A stretch of DNA of 64,000 bases from Streptomyces sp. C10-9-1. GTDB lineage: Bacteria; Actinomycetota; Actinomycetes; Streptomycetales; Streptomycetaceae. The position numbers and the translations under genes are program-made. The notes under the pieces were generated by a model. It saw only the letters and a program-made list of their open reading frames with translations, searched no databases and was not told where the DNA came from. Shown here piece after piece: positions 26,101-34,469 of the stretch. Each line of letters opens with the position of its first letter. Position 1 is the first letter of the stretch. The stretch covers positions 1 to 64,000 of the forward strand of contig NZ_JANHKP010000007.1 of NCBI RefSeq assembly GCF_024497955.1, in the 5' to 3' direction.

Positions 26101-26459
26101 TGTTCAACCGCGCCTACGCGATGGCGCTCCGGCTGATGGTCCAGCACTTCGGCGAGCGCCCGGACGGCAGCCTGCGCCGGTCGGACCTGATGAACGCGGC
26201 GATCGACATGATGACGGGCCTGATGCGGCCGCTTGCGGAGCTGCTGGTGACCCTGCCCTCCGGGCGCCGGGGCGCGACCGCGGGGCCGACCTTCGAACTG
26301 GACGCGCCCCCCGCCCCCGTGCCCCGCCCGGACGTCGCCAGGCGCGGCATCGCGCTGCACCTCGACCGGCTGGCGGCGGAGTGCGCGAAGTGCCCCTCGG
26401 TGCCGTCCCGGGTGGGGGAGATGAGCTCCTTCTGGGCCGACCACTTCCGTCCGCGGTGA
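23109..26459 (+). CDS. staD: StaD, chromopyrrolic acid synthase
   Basis: 1116 residues, a haem protein of the VioB/RebD/StaD family. It couples two indole-pyruvate imines to chromopyrrolic acid. The start SVFDLPRLHFAGTALTRLP is the typical family opening. In the C-terminal third, AAAIELAVMVQYLYAAYSVP and REEMIHFLLVNNIL form a ferritin-like imine-dimer synthase domain. The length is near that expected for StaD and longer than RebD (about 1010). Gly/Ala-rich insertions near 60-90 and 210-230 may account for part of the difference. ATGA overlap with staO. Confidence 0.96.
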   Translation: MSVFDLPRLHFAGTALTRLPTGPRGGLLDLATNTALTADGEPFPAHRPPGEYHAHLDRLGRESAARQDAGAAGSPAAEGTGADGAQARGGCPGKGSHFSGNGHFSVDARIVGVEWNTEGVDTGDPVVGRAVDLWGHYNEYLATTVNRARVFDLDPASAWTTTLMVGQFGFGREGRSHDVGYMATGAVSGFHPPRWHDFAAPGDESAGAAHGGDGAAGRGAGRPPRSVVHQFAVPASERLSWSAEADASPAARLLRTAATAPDADGLVVQFALLPPADGGPADGPARWRLRGTIAPWRPDEPRTYPAGRLLVPDPRTPGRARGPLRPLTVAVAGGRVTLNMVTAVPEADRAASADPAPGGLGDLELRTADSDRLVARVPRRAYLGPDTDLTGGLVTVPAELPAEAVAGEGLLLVGTGPDGPVVQLREREVNVQVDDAALVLEHPRGPEDDAYDTEVPVRSFVRGRPAAVEGIGVRQFFNPRALPRDPAARAAGARCRDVETVRLRPGRRDAPGTWAGSCSLDTDAAGRGWFTLRGAAAGTARVLLSTGPDDLPCPVDRPGSAALGYDHEDALGFWPGAGHLSVRVLPDDWHLAGTGPQEATFDLVYREVFAPYEHLYSFMKEEVFSLADRCKVETYAKLIWQMCDPRNKAKTYYMPPTRDLSEPKARLLLSYLRARQAPEAVLLPGPAAKRTGGRISTRGELVRLLREAAAIELAVMVQYLYAAYSVPTHGAGLEYVRRGLWTPGQLRLACGDGGETRDEGIRGMLMGIAREEMIHFLLVNNILVAVGEPFHVPRIDFGTLNHELPVPLDFCLERLGPGSVERFTAIERPGELTGEVLLEGGPGAAFPASGGGRHPYASLSELYAEIREGLQRVPDLFLVDRGRGGGEHHLFLRESVDRRHPDYQLEVDDLASALFAVDVITEQGEGGVLGPQDGGAEESHHASFLRIGELLRGAPAGDPPGSGPWNPAYPVLRNPTLGHGSLAMEAITDPEARTVAGLFNRAYAMALRLMVQHFGERPDGSLRRSDLMNAAIDMMTGLMRPLAELLVTLPSGRRGATAGPTFELDAPPAPVPRPDVARRGIALHLDRLAAECAKCPSVPSRVGEMSSFWADHFRPR

Positions 26460-26561
26460 GGCCGGTCCGGGGCGCCCAGGCGCCCCGGAGCGCCGCCCCG
26501 CCCCACCGCCGGCCCCGCACGGCCGCACCCGCCGCACCGCCGACCGAAGGAGACCCACCGC

Positions 26562-27914
26562 ATGCCATCCGCGACGCTGCCGCGGTTCGACCTGAAGGGC
26601 TGGGACGCCAGGGACATCGCGGACCCCTACCCGGTGTACCGGCGCTACCGGGAGGTCTCCCCGGTGCACCGCACCCCGGCGGCCGAGGACGGGCCCGACA
26701 CGTACTACGCCTTCTCGTACGAGGCGGTCGTCCGGGTGCTGTCGAGCCGGGACTACGGCCGGGACCCGGGGACGGCGCCGCCGGGCGCCGCCGCCGCGGC
26801 ACCCGTCCCCGTCCCCGCGGCCTACCGCACCCTGCGGACGGTGGTCGAGAACTGGCTGGTGTTCATGGACCCTCCGCGCCACACCGAGCTGCGCTCCCTG
26901 CTGGGCGCGGAGTTCTCCCCGGGCGTCGTCACCGGTCTGCGGCCGCGCATCGCGGCGATCGCCCGGGACCTGCTGGCACGGCTCGACGGGCGGCGGGAGG
27001 CCGACCTGGTCGAGGACTTCGCGGCCCCGTTCCCCCTCCTCGTCGTCTCCGAACTGCTCGGCGTCCCGGCCGGGGACCAGGGCTGGCTGCGCGAGCAGGC
27101 GCTGGCCCTCCAGGAGGCGGGCAGCACCCGTTCCCGGCGGGGCGGGGGCGGCTACCCGCGGGCCGAGGCCGCCGCCGCCGAGCTGGACCGCTACTTCCGC
27201 CGCGAGGCGCGGCAGCGGCTGGAGGACGACCGCGGCGACCTGCTGACCCTCCTCGTCCGCGCCCGGGACGCCGGCGGGCCGCTGAGCACGGACGCCCTGG
27301 TGGGCAGCTGCGTCCACCTGCTGACCGCCGGGCACGAGACCACCACCAACCTGCTGGCGAAGGCCGTGCTGGCACTGCGCGCGCATCCGGAGGCCCTGGC
27401 CGAGCTCCGCTCCTCCCCCGGGCTGCTCCCGGGGGCCGTCGAGGAGTTCCTCCGCCTCGACGCGCCGGTGCAGGCGGTCACCCGCTGGGCCTGCCGGGAC
27501 ACCCGCCTGGGCCCGTACGAGGTCCCGCGCGGCAGCAGGGTGGTCGCCCTGCTGGGCTCGGCCAACCGGGACCCGGAGCGCTTCGCGCGGCCCGACGTCC
27601 TGGACGTGCACCGCCCCGCCGACCGCCACCTGGGCTTCGGGGTGGGCATCCACTACTGCCTCGGCGCGACGCTGGCCCGCGCCGAGGCGGAGATCGGGCT
27701 CGGGGCGCTGCTCGACGCGCTCCCCGGCCTGGACCGCGGCCGCCACCGGGTCGAGTACGCCGACGACATGGTCTTCCACGGCCCGGCGCGCCTGCTGCTC
27801 GACCTGTCCGCCCCGCCCGGCCTGACCGGGCCGACCGCCCCCGAGCGACCCGCCCGCGCCGCCCCGAGCGGCGTCGGCCCTCCCCCGCAGCGCACACGAG
27901 GAAGGCACCGATGA
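26562..27914 (+). CDS. staP: StaP, cytochrome P450 for aryl-aryl coupling
   Basis: 450 residues. StaP couples the two indoles of chromopyrrolic acid to give the indolocarbazole core. The I-helix [10 protein letters not shown] has a histidine at 258, which by position probably matches the substrate-contacting His of the characterised StaP. The haem loop [10 protein letters not shown] has Cys366. The C-terminus carries a Pro/Ala-rich tail of about 30 residues past the fold. AAGGAGA lies 10 bp before the ATG. The stop overlaps staMA (ATGA). It works with StaC, which decides the oxidation level of the product. Confidence 0.95.
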   Translation: MPSATLPRFDLKGWDARDIADPYPVYRRYREVSPVHRTPAAEDGPDTYYAFSYEAVVRVLSSRDYGRDPGTAPPGAAAAAPVPVPAAYRTLRTVVENWLVFMDPPRHTELRSLLGAEFSPGVVTGLRPRIAAIARDLLARLDGRREADLVEDFAAPFPLLVVSELLGVPAGDQGWLREQALALQEAGSTRSRRGGGGYPRAEAAAAELDRYFRREARQRLEDDRGDLLTLLVRARDAGGPLSTDALVGSCVHLLTAGHETTTNLLAKAVLALRAHPEALAELRSSPGLLPGAVEEFLRLDAPVQAVTRWACRDTRLGPYEVPRGSRVVALLGSANRDPERFARPDVLDVHRPADRHLGFGVGIHYCLGATLARAEAEIGLGALLDALPGLDRGRHRVEYADDMVFHGPARLLLDLSAPPGLTGPTAPERPARAAPSGVGPPPQRTRGRHR

Positions 27915-28744
27915 CACAGCAGCCCCAGACCGCCCCCGGGGACGTCGGCCGCACGTACGACGCCTTCGCCGAGGCCGGGACCACGAACGCCCTCGGCGGC
28001 AACATCCACGTCGGGTACTGGGCGGACGGCTCCGGCTCCGGCATCCCGGTCGACGAGGCCACCGACCGGCTGACCGACCTGGTCGCCGACCGCCTCGCCC
28101 CGGAGCGCGGCACGCACCTGCTGGACGTGGGCTGCGGCAACGGCGTCCCGGCGCTGCGCATCGCCGCCTCCCGCGGGGTGCGCGTGACGGGCGTGACCGT
28201 GAGCGCGCAGCAGGTCGGCGAGGCGTCCGCCCGGGCCCGGGACCACCGGGCCGGCGGCCGGACCGCCTTCCTGCTCGCAGACGCCGTGGACCTCCCCTTC
28301 GAGGACGCGTCCTTCGACGGCGTCCTGGCGATCGAGTCGCTGCTCCACATCGGCGACCGGACCGCCGCCCTGGCGGAGCTGCACCGCGTGGTCCGCCCGG
28401 GCGGCCGCCTGGCCGTCGCCGACCTGTGCCTGCGCAGGCCGTTCACCGGCGGCGACCGGGAACTGCTCGACGGGATGCTCGGCATGTACGAGATCGCCTC
28501 GATCAGCACCCCCGAGGAGCACCGCGCCCATCTGGCCGGGTCCGGCTGGCGGCTCGGGGAGCTGGCGGACATCGGCGAGCAGGTGCGCCCCAGCTACGGG
28601 CACGCGGCGGCCGCCTTCCGGGAGATCGCCGCCTCGCTGGACGCCCCGGCGGCGGAGCGGGTCACCGCCGCGGCCGAGCTGATGACCGCGTTCGGGGAGC
28701 ACCCGGACACCGGCTACGTGCTGATCACCGCCCAGCGGACCTGA
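27911..28744 (+). CDS. staMA: StaMA, AdoMet-dependent N-methyltransferase
   Basis: 277 residues, class I methyltransferase. The AdoMet motif [15 protein letters not shown] spans about 70-84, followed by [13 protein letters not shown] and [14 protein letters not shown]. In the known pathway StaMA methylates the 3'-amino group of the bridged sugar. It shares the opening pattern N-I-HVGYW with StaMB (staMB has NVHIGYW), so the two are probably paralogues. The N versus O role is taken from the gene's position and order and is not visible in the sequence. Confidence 0.9.
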   Translation: MTQQPQTAPGDVGRTYDAFAEAGTTNALGGNIHVGYWADGSGSGIPVDEATDRLTDLVADRLAPERGTHLLDVGCGNGVPALRIAASRGVRVTGVTVSAQQVGEASARARDHRAGGRTAFLLADAVDLPFEDASFDGVLAIESLLHIGDRTAALAELHRVVRPGGRLAVADLCLRRPFTGGDRELLDGMLGMYEIASISTPEEHRAHLAGSGWRLGELADIGEQVRPSYGHAAAAFREIAASLDAPAAERVTAAAELMTAFGEHPDTGYVLITAQRT

Positions 28745-28813
28745 CCGGGCGGGCGCTGCCGGCAGCGCCCCCCTCCGCCGAGACACCCGCAGACGCAGAC
28801 AGGGAGTTCCACG

Positions 28814-30247
28814 ATGCCGTCACGCCTCGGTCCACCGCCCCCTGCCCCGGCCGCGCTGCGCCCCCGCGAGAGCCGCGAGCAGGCCGAGCGCCTCGCCCTG
28901 TCGGCCGCGACGGCCCGCGGGGCGCACCTCGCGACCGCGGAGGTGCCCGGCTGGCTGGCCGAGCGCCGCCGGGCGCACGTCTTCCGGGTGGAGCGGATAC
29001 CGCTCGCGGAGCTGGACGCGTGGTCGGCCGAACCGGGCACCGGCAACCTGGTGCACCGCAGCGGCCGCTTCTTCACCGTCGAGGGCATGCACGTGGTGGA
29101 GCACGACGGCCCCGCGGGCGACGGCCCCCGCCGCGACTGGCAGCAACCCGTCATCCGCCAGCCCGAGGTGGGCATCCTGGGCATCCTGGCCAAGGAGATC
29201 GGCGGGGTGCTGCACTTCCTGATGCAGGCCAAGATGGAGCCGGGCAACCCCAACCTGCTCCAGCTCTCCCCGACGGTGCAGGCCACCCGCAGCAACTACA
29301 CCCGGGCCCACGGGGGTACGGACGTCCGCCTCGTCGACCACTTCGTCCGGCCCGACCCCGACCGGGTGATCGTCGACGTCCTCCAGTCCGAGCAGGGCTC
29401 CTGGTTCTTCCGCAAGTCCAACCGGAACATGATCGTCGAGACGGCGGACGCCGTTCCCGAACTGCCGGACTTCTGCTGGCTGACCCTGGGCCAGATCGCC
29501 GAACTCCTGCACCTGGACCTGCTGGTGAACATGAACGCGCGCACCGTGCTGTCCTGCGCGCCCTACCCGGACACCTCCCCCGGTGCGCTGCTCTCCGACG
29601 CCCAGCTGCTCTCCTGGTTCACCGGCGAACGCTCCCGCCGCGACGTACGCGCCCGCCGCGTGCCGCTCGCCTCGGTGCGCGGCTGGAAGCGGGGACCCGA
29701 GGCGATCGAGCACGAGGACGGCCGCTACTTCCGGGTGGCCGGGGTCGCGGTCCGGGGCACCAACCGCGAAGTCGCCGGGTGGACCCAGCCGTTGATCGAA
29801 CCGGTGGGCACGGGGGTGACTGCCTTCCTGGTCCGCGAGGTCGGCGGCGTCGAGCACGTGCTGGTCCAGGCCCGTGCCGAGGGGGGCTTCCTGGACACGG
29901 TGGAGCTGGCACCGACGGTCCAGTGCACCCCCGGCAACCACGCCCACCTGTCCCCGGCGGAGCAGCCGCCCTTCCTCGACGCCGTCCTGGCCGCCCCGCC
30001 CCCGCGCATCCGCTACCAGGCCCTCCACTCCGAGGAGGGCGGGCGCTTCCTCGGGGCCACCAGCCGCTACCTGGTGGTCGACGCCGAGGGGACGGCGGCC
30101 GCGCTCGACCCGCCCCCGGGCTACATGTGGGCCACACCGGCGCAGCTCAGGGCGCTCACCCGGCACGGCCACTACCTCAACGTGGAGGCCCGCACGCTCC
30201 TGGCCTGCCTCAACGCCGTCGCGGCACGCACCCGGGGAGGGATGTGA
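28814..30247 (+). CDS. staJ: StaJ, dTDP-4-keto-6-deoxyglucose 2,3-dehydratase
   Basis: 477 residues of the NDP-hexose 2,3-dehydratase family. It removes the 2-hydroxyl, leading to a 3,4-diketo sugar that is then aminated. The protein is two copies of one fold. Copy one has QPVIRQPEVGILGILAKEIG and LQLSPTVQATRSNYTRAH. Copy two has QPLIEPVGTGVTAFLVREVG and VELAPTVQCTPGNH. Internal duplication is a feature of the family. GGGAGTT precedes the ATG. It is followed one base later by staK. Confidence 0.93.
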   Translation: MPSRLGPPPPAPAALRPRESREQAERLALSAATARGAHLATAEVPGWLAERRRAHVFRVERIPLAELDAWSAEPGTGNLVHRSGRFFTVEGMHVVEHDGPAGDGPRRDWQQPVIRQPEVGILGILAKEIGGVLHFLMQAKMEPGNPNLLQLSPTVQATRSNYTRAHGGTDVRLVDHFVRPDPDRVIVDVLQSEQGSWFFRKSNRNMIVETADAVPELPDFCWLTLGQIAELLHLDLLVNMNARTVLSCAPYPDTSPGALLSDAQLLSWFTGERSRRDVRARRVPLASVRGWKRGPEAIEHEDGRYFRVAGVAVRGTNREVAGWTQPLIEPVGTGVTAFLVREVGGVEHVLVQARAEGGFLDTVELAPTVQCTPGNHAHLSPAEQPPFLDAVLAAPPPRIRYQALHSEEGGRFLGATSRYLVVDAEGTAAALDPPPGYMWATPAQLRALTRHGHYLNVEARTLLACLNAVAARTRGGM

Positions 30248-30248
30248 C

Positions 30249-31244
30249 ATGCAGGACACCCCCACGACCGGCCCACTGGTCACCGTGCTCGGCGCCTCGG
30301 GCTTCGTCGGCTCCGCCGTCGTCCGGGCGCTGGCCGACCGCCCGGTCCGCCTGCGGCTGGTGGCACGCCGGCCCACCGCGCCGCCGCCCGGGCGGACCGC
30401 GGCGGAGGTCGTCACCGCCGACCTCACCGACCGGGCCGCGCTCGCCGAGGCCGTCGCGGGCTCCGACGCGGTGGTGCACCTGCTGCTCGGGGACGGCGGC
30501 TGGCGGGCGGCCGAGACCGACCCGGGGGCCGAGCGCGTGAACGTGGGCGTGATGCGGGACCTCGTCGAGGTACTGCGCCCGCGGGCCGGTGCGGCGCCCC
30601 CGCTGGTCGTCTACGGCGGGGCCGCCTCGCAGGTCGGCGTCCCGCCGCGGGAACCGCTCGACGGCACCGAGCCCGACCGCCCCCGGACCGCCTACGACCG
30701 GCAGAAGCTGGCCGCGGAGCGGACCCTGCTCCGGGCCACGGCGGAGGGCCGGGTCCGCGGCATCGGCCTGCGGCTGCCCACGGTGTTCGGGGAGAGCGCG
30801 GTCGCGGGCGCCGCCGACCGGGGGGTCGTCTCCGCGATGGTGCGGCGCGCGCTCTCCGGCCAGGCGCTCACCATGTGGCACGACGGCACCGTGCGGCGCG
30901 ACCTGGTCCACGTCGCCGACGTCGCCGAGGCGTTCGCGGCGGCGCTCGACCACCCGGAGCCGCTGGTGGGCGGCCGCTGGCTGATCGGCGCCGGCCGGGG
31001 CGACGCCCTCGGCGAGGTCTTCCGGCTGGTCTCGCGGACCGTGGCCGACACCACCGGGAGCACGCCCGTCGCCGTGGAAGCCGTGGCGCCGCCGCCGCAC
31101 GCCCCCACCACCGACTTCGAGAGCGTCACCATCGACTCCTCCCCGTTCCGGGCGGCCACCGGCTGGCAGCCCCGGACATCCCTCGCGGAGGGGCTGCGGC
31201 GCACCGTCGCCGGTCTGGCCCGGCAGGACGGCGGGCAGCGGTGA
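30249..31244 (+). CDS. staK: StaK, dTDP-hexose 4-ketoreductase
   Basis: 331 residues, an extended short-chain dehydrogenase. The NAD(P) loop [13 protein letters not shown] is at 13-25, and Tyr149 and Lys153 form the YxxxK pair. It reduces the 4-keto group late in the sugar branch. The start ATG 30249 lies one base after the staJ stop with GGAGGG about 9 bp before it, so the two are expressed together. Confidence 0.92.
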   Translation: MQDTPTTGPLVTVLGASGFVGSAVVRALADRPVRLRLVARRPTAPPPGRTAAEVVTADLTDRAALAEAVAGSDAVVHLLLGDGGWRAAETDPGAERVNVGVMRDLVEVLRPRAGAAPPLVVYGGAASQVGVPPREPLDGTEPDRPRTAYDRQKLAAERTLLRATAEGRVRGIGLRLPTVFGESAVAGAADRGVVSAMVRRALSGQALTMWHDGTVRRDLVHVADVAEAFAAALDHPEPLVGGRWLIGAGRGDALGEVFRLVSRTVADTTGSTPVAVEAVAPPPHAPTTDFESVTIDSSPFRAATGWQPRTSLAEGLRRTVAGLARQDGGQR

Positions 31245-31326
31245 GGGCCGCGCCGTCGAGACACCACCCATCCCGGGCGCCCGGCCGCACCACGGCCCGC
31301 GCCGCAGCACTTCGAGAGGCATACGC

Positions 31327-32436
31327 ATGACCACGCGAGTATGGGACTACCTGGCGGAGTACGAGGCCGAGCGCCGGGACATCCTCGACGCCGTCGAGAC
31401 GGTCTTCGATTCGGGGCAGCTCGTGCTCGGCGCGAGCGTGCGCGGCTTCGAGGAGGAGTTCGCGGCCTACCACGGGGCGGACCACTGCGTCGGCGTCGAC
31501 AACGGGACCAACGCCATCACCCTCGGGCTCCAGGCCCTCGGCATCGGGCCGGGCGACGAGGTGATCACCGTGTCGAACACCGCGGCCCCCACCGTGGTCG
31601 CCATCGACGCCGCGGGCGCCACCCCCGTCTTCGTGGACGTCCGCGCCGAGGACTTCCTCATGGACACCGACCAGGTGGCCGCGGCGGTCACGGACCGGAC
31701 CCGCTGCCTGCTGCCGGTGCACCTGTACGGGCAGTGCGTGGACATGGCCCCGCTGAAGGAGCTGGCGGAGCGGCACGGGCTCGCCGTACTGGAGGACTGC
31801 GCCCAGGCGCACGGCGCCCGCCAGGGCGGCACCCCGGCCGGGACGACGGGCGACGCGGCCGCCTTCTCCTTCTACCCGACCAAGGTCCTGGGGGCCTACG
31901 GCGACGGCGGCGCCGTGCTCACCTCCGACGCCTCGGTGGACCGGCGGCTGCGGCAGCTGCGCTACTACGGCATGGAGGAGCGCTACTACACGCTCCGGAC
32001 ACCCGCCCACAACAGCCGCCTGGACGAGGTCCAGGCGGAGATCCTCCGCCGCAAGCTGCGGCGCCTGGACCGCTACGTCGAGGGCCGCCGCGCCGTCGCC
32101 CGCCGCTACGCCGAGGGCCTCGCCGGCACCTCGCTGGAGCTGCCGCGCACCGCCCCCGGCAACGAGCACGTGTACTACGTGTACGTGGTGCGCCACCCCC
32201 GGCGGGACGACATCATCGAGCGGCTGCGCGCCTACGACATCCACCTCAACATCAGCTACCCCTGGCCGGTGCACACCATGAGCGGCTTCGCCCACCTCGG
32301 ATACGCCGAGGGCTCGCTCCCCGTCACCGAGCGGCTGGCGGGCGAGATCTTCTCGCTGCCGATGTACCCCTCGCTCCCCCGCGACCTCCAGGACAAGGTC
32401 GTCCACGCGCTGCGCGAGGTGCTGGAGACGCTGTGA
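31327..32436 (+). CDS. staI: StaI, dTDP-sugar 3-aminotransferase (PLP)
   Basis: 369 residues of the DegT/DnrJ/EryC1/StrS family. It transfers an amino group to C-3 of the keto sugar. The PLP lysine is Lys186 in [30 protein letters not shown] (59-73) and [10 protein letters not shown] (155-164) are the phosphate- and ring-binding segments. The 82-bp gap to staK has a GAGAGG ribosome site and no clear promoter, so it is probably read with the rest of the operon. Confidence 0.94.
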   Translation: MTTRVWDYLAEYEAERRDILDAVETVFDSGQLVLGASVRGFEEEFAAYHGADHCVGVDNGTNAITLGLQALGIGPGDEVITVSNTAAPTVVAIDAAGATPVFVDVRAEDFLMDTDQVAAAVTDRTRCLLPVHLYGQCVDMAPLKELAERHGLAVLEDCAQAHGARQGGTPAGTTGDAAAFSFYPTKVLGAYGDGGAVLTSDASVDRRLRQLRYYGMEERYYTLRTPAHNSRLDEVQAEILRRKLRRLDRYVEGRRAVARRYAEGLAGTSLELPRTAPGNEHVYYVYVVRHPRRDDIIERLRAYDIHLNISYPWPVHTMSGFAHLGYAEGSLPVTERLAGEIFSLPMYPSLPRDLQDKVVHALREVLETL

Positions 32437-32515
32437 GGCCGCTGGTTCCGCCCACCCCGGCGCCCCGCCGCCGGACCGCCCGCCGAGACACCACCACCGA
32501 ACCCCGGGAGCAGTC

Positions 32516-33142
32516 ATGAAGGCACGCGAACTCGCCGTCGAGGGCGCGCTGGAGTTCACCCCCCGCGTCTTCCCCGACCAAAGGGGACGGTTCCTCTCGC
32601 CGTTCCAGCGGGAGGCCTTCGAGGAGGCCCACGGCGCCCCGCTGTTCCCCGTCGCGCAGACCAACCACAGCGTGTCGCGGCGCGGCGTGGTGCGCGGCAT
32701 CCACTACACCTCGACGCCTCCCGGGACCGCCAAGTACGTGTACTGCGCGCGCGGGAGGGCCCTGGACATCGTGGTCGACATCCGGGTGGGCTCGCCGACC
32801 TTCGGCCGCTGGGACGCGGTCCTGATGGACCAGGAGGACCACCGGGCCAGCTACTTCCCCGTGGGCGTGGGCCACGCCTTCGTGGCCCTGGAGGACGACA
32901 CCGTGATGGCGTACATGCTCTCCGGGACCTACGTGCCCGAGAACGAACTGGCCCTGTCCGTGCTCGACCCGGCGCTCGGGCTGCCCGTCACCGGGGACTT
33001 CGAGCCCGTGTTCTCCGACCGCGACCGGGCGGCGCCCACGCTCGCCCGGGCCCGGGAGGAGGGCCTGCTGCCGGACTACGCACGCTGCCGGGAGATCGAG
33101 CGGGGGCTCGTGCCCGGTGCCGGGGTGGCCTCCGACGCCTGA
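32516..33142 (+). CDS. staE: StaE, dTDP-4-keto-hexose 3,5- or 5-epimerase
   Basis: 208 residues of the RmlC family. It inverts C-5 (and possibly C-3) of the 4-keto sugar so the final sugar has the L configuration. GVVRGIHYT holds the catalytic histidine at 63, and YFPVGVGHAFVALED is the conserved cupin strand. The N-terminus has the usual FTPRVFPDQRGRF. It is the last gene before a 322-bp gap. Confidence 0.94.
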   Translation: MKARELAVEGALEFTPRVFPDQRGRFLSPFQREAFEEAHGAPLFPVAQTNHSVSRRGVVRGIHYTSTPPGTAKYVYCARGRALDIVVDIRVGSPTFGRWDAVLMDQEDHRASYFPVGVGHAFVALEDDTVMAYMLSGTYVPENELALSVLDPALGLPVTGDFEPVFSDRDRAAPTLARAREEGLLPDYARCREIERGLVPGAGVASDA

Positions 33143-33464
33143 GCACCCCCGCCGCCCGCCCGCGCATCCCCTGCGGCGCCCTGCCGCGGGCGGGTGCACG
33201 CGGCCCGGGCCGCCCCGCCGCCACGCGGCGGGCGCCCGGCACCCGCGTGAACGCGTGGGTTCTGCCGCACCCCGCCGCACGGCCGCCCCCGCGGCGCGAT
33301 GCTGTGGACGCGGCGGTGGCCCCCCGACGGCGCCCCGGCCGCCACCGGACCGGGGCCCGGGCCGCCCCGGCGCCCACCGGGCCCGGCACCCGCGCGCCAC
33401 CGGCGCCGCGGCACCGACCCGCACCCCACGAACCCCGCACCCCACGAACCGAAAGGCCGCTGCC
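33143..33464. other. 322-bp gap between staE and staMB
   Basis: No supported gene. A perfect 8-bp stem with a 3-base loop at 33214-33232 could end the staO-staE transcript. The remaining sequence up to staMB may hold a promoter for staMB, but no consensus is clear. It is the largest gap in the plus-strand operon. Confidence 0.5.
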
Positions 33465-34310
33465 ATGACCGATCCCGCTGTGAACACGCCCGTCCCGGAG
33501 GCCGTCGGCGAGCTGTACGACCGGCTCACGCTGAACGCCATGCGGGAGGGCACCTTCAACCCCAATGTGCACATCGGCTACTGGGACACCCCGGACTCCG
33601 AGGCGTCGATCGAGGACGCGATGGACCGCCTCACCGACGTGTTCATCGAGCGGATGGGCGTGGACGGCTCCTCGCACGTCCTGGACCTGGGCTGCGGCGT
33701 GGGCGGCCCCGGCCTGCGAGTGGTGGACCGCACCGGCGCACGGGTCACCGGCATCAGCATCAGCGAGGAGCAGATCAGGACGGCGAACCGCCTGGCGGCC
33801 GAGGCGGGGGTCGCCGACCGGGCCGTCTTCCAGCACGGCGACGCGATGAAGCTGCCCTTCGCGGACGGTTCCTTCGACGCGGTGATGGCGCTGGAGTCGC
33901 TCTGCCACATGCCGGACCGGGAGCAGGTGCTGGCCGAGATATCCCGGGTGCTCGTCCCCGGCGGCCGGCTCGTCCTCACCGACGTCTTCGAGCGCGCGCC
34001 GCGCAAGGAGGTGCGCCACCCGGGCATCGACAGCTTCTGCCGCGGGCTGATGGCGACGATGGCGGACGTGGACGACTACGTCCCCATGCTCCACCGCACC
34101 GGTCTGCGGGTGCGCGAGCTGCTCGACGTCACCGAGCAGACCACCCTGCGCACCGGCCGGGAGCTGACCGACCCGGCCGGTGCGTCCGGGGAGCGCCCCG
34201 CGGCCCTGGACGAGGGCAACTTCGGCTTCGGGGAGGCCGCGTTCCACCCCGCGGACCTGGCGGGCGTGGACGACTTCGGCTGCCTGCTGGTCACGGCCGA
34301 GCGCCCCTGA
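33465..34310 (+). CDS. staMB: StaMB, AdoMet-dependent O-methyltransferase
   Basis: 281 residues, class I methyltransferase, AdoMet motif VLDLGCGVGGPGLRVVD from about 72. The acidic residue after strand two lies in ISISEEQI. In the known pathway it methylates the 4'-hydroxyl as the last step to staurosporine. It is related to StaMA over its full length. Start ATG 33465 follows AAAGG. The role rests on gene order and on the family. The sequence alone does not show O-specificity. Confidence 0.9.
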   Translation: MTDPAVNTPVPEAVGELYDRLTLNAMREGTFNPNVHIGYWDTPDSEASIEDAMDRLTDVFIERMGVDGSSHVLDLGCGVGGPGLRVVDRTGARVTGISISEEQIRTANRLAAEAGVADRAVFQHGDAMKLPFADGSFDAVMALESLCHMPDREQVLAEISRVLVPGGRLVLTDVFERAPRKEVRHPGIDSFCRGLMATMADVDDYVPMLHRTGLRVRELLDVTEQTTLRTGRELTDPAGASGERPAALDEGNFGFGEAAFHPADLAGVDDFGCLLVTAERP

Positions 34311-34318
34311 GCCCCGGC

Positions 34319-34393
34319 GGGCTCCGGGAGGGTCCGTCCCGCCCTCCCGGAGCCCCCGGCCCGGCCCGCACCGCGGCCGGGCCGCGGTGCGGG
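34319..34393. terminator. Two successive strong hairpins between staMB and staC
   Basis: Hairpin one has 14-bp perfect arms (34319-34332 and 34342-34355) with a 9-base loop, 9 bp after the staMB stop. Hairpin two has 13-bp perfect arms (34365-34377 and 34381-34393) with a 3-base loop. Together they look like a terminator or attenuator in front of staC. No T-run follows, as is common in Streptomyces. Confidence 0.7.
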
Positions 34394-34469
34394 CGCCCCG
34401 CGCCCCGGTGACCACCCCACGAGCGACCGGGACGCCCCGGACGGACCCATGAGGAAGGGCAGGAACGCT

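Noticed and set aside
22710-27917. 1735-codon minus-strand open frame opposite staO-staD-staP
   Set aside because: A shadow of three well-supported genes. Its translation is Gly/Arg/Pro-rich low-complexity sequence.
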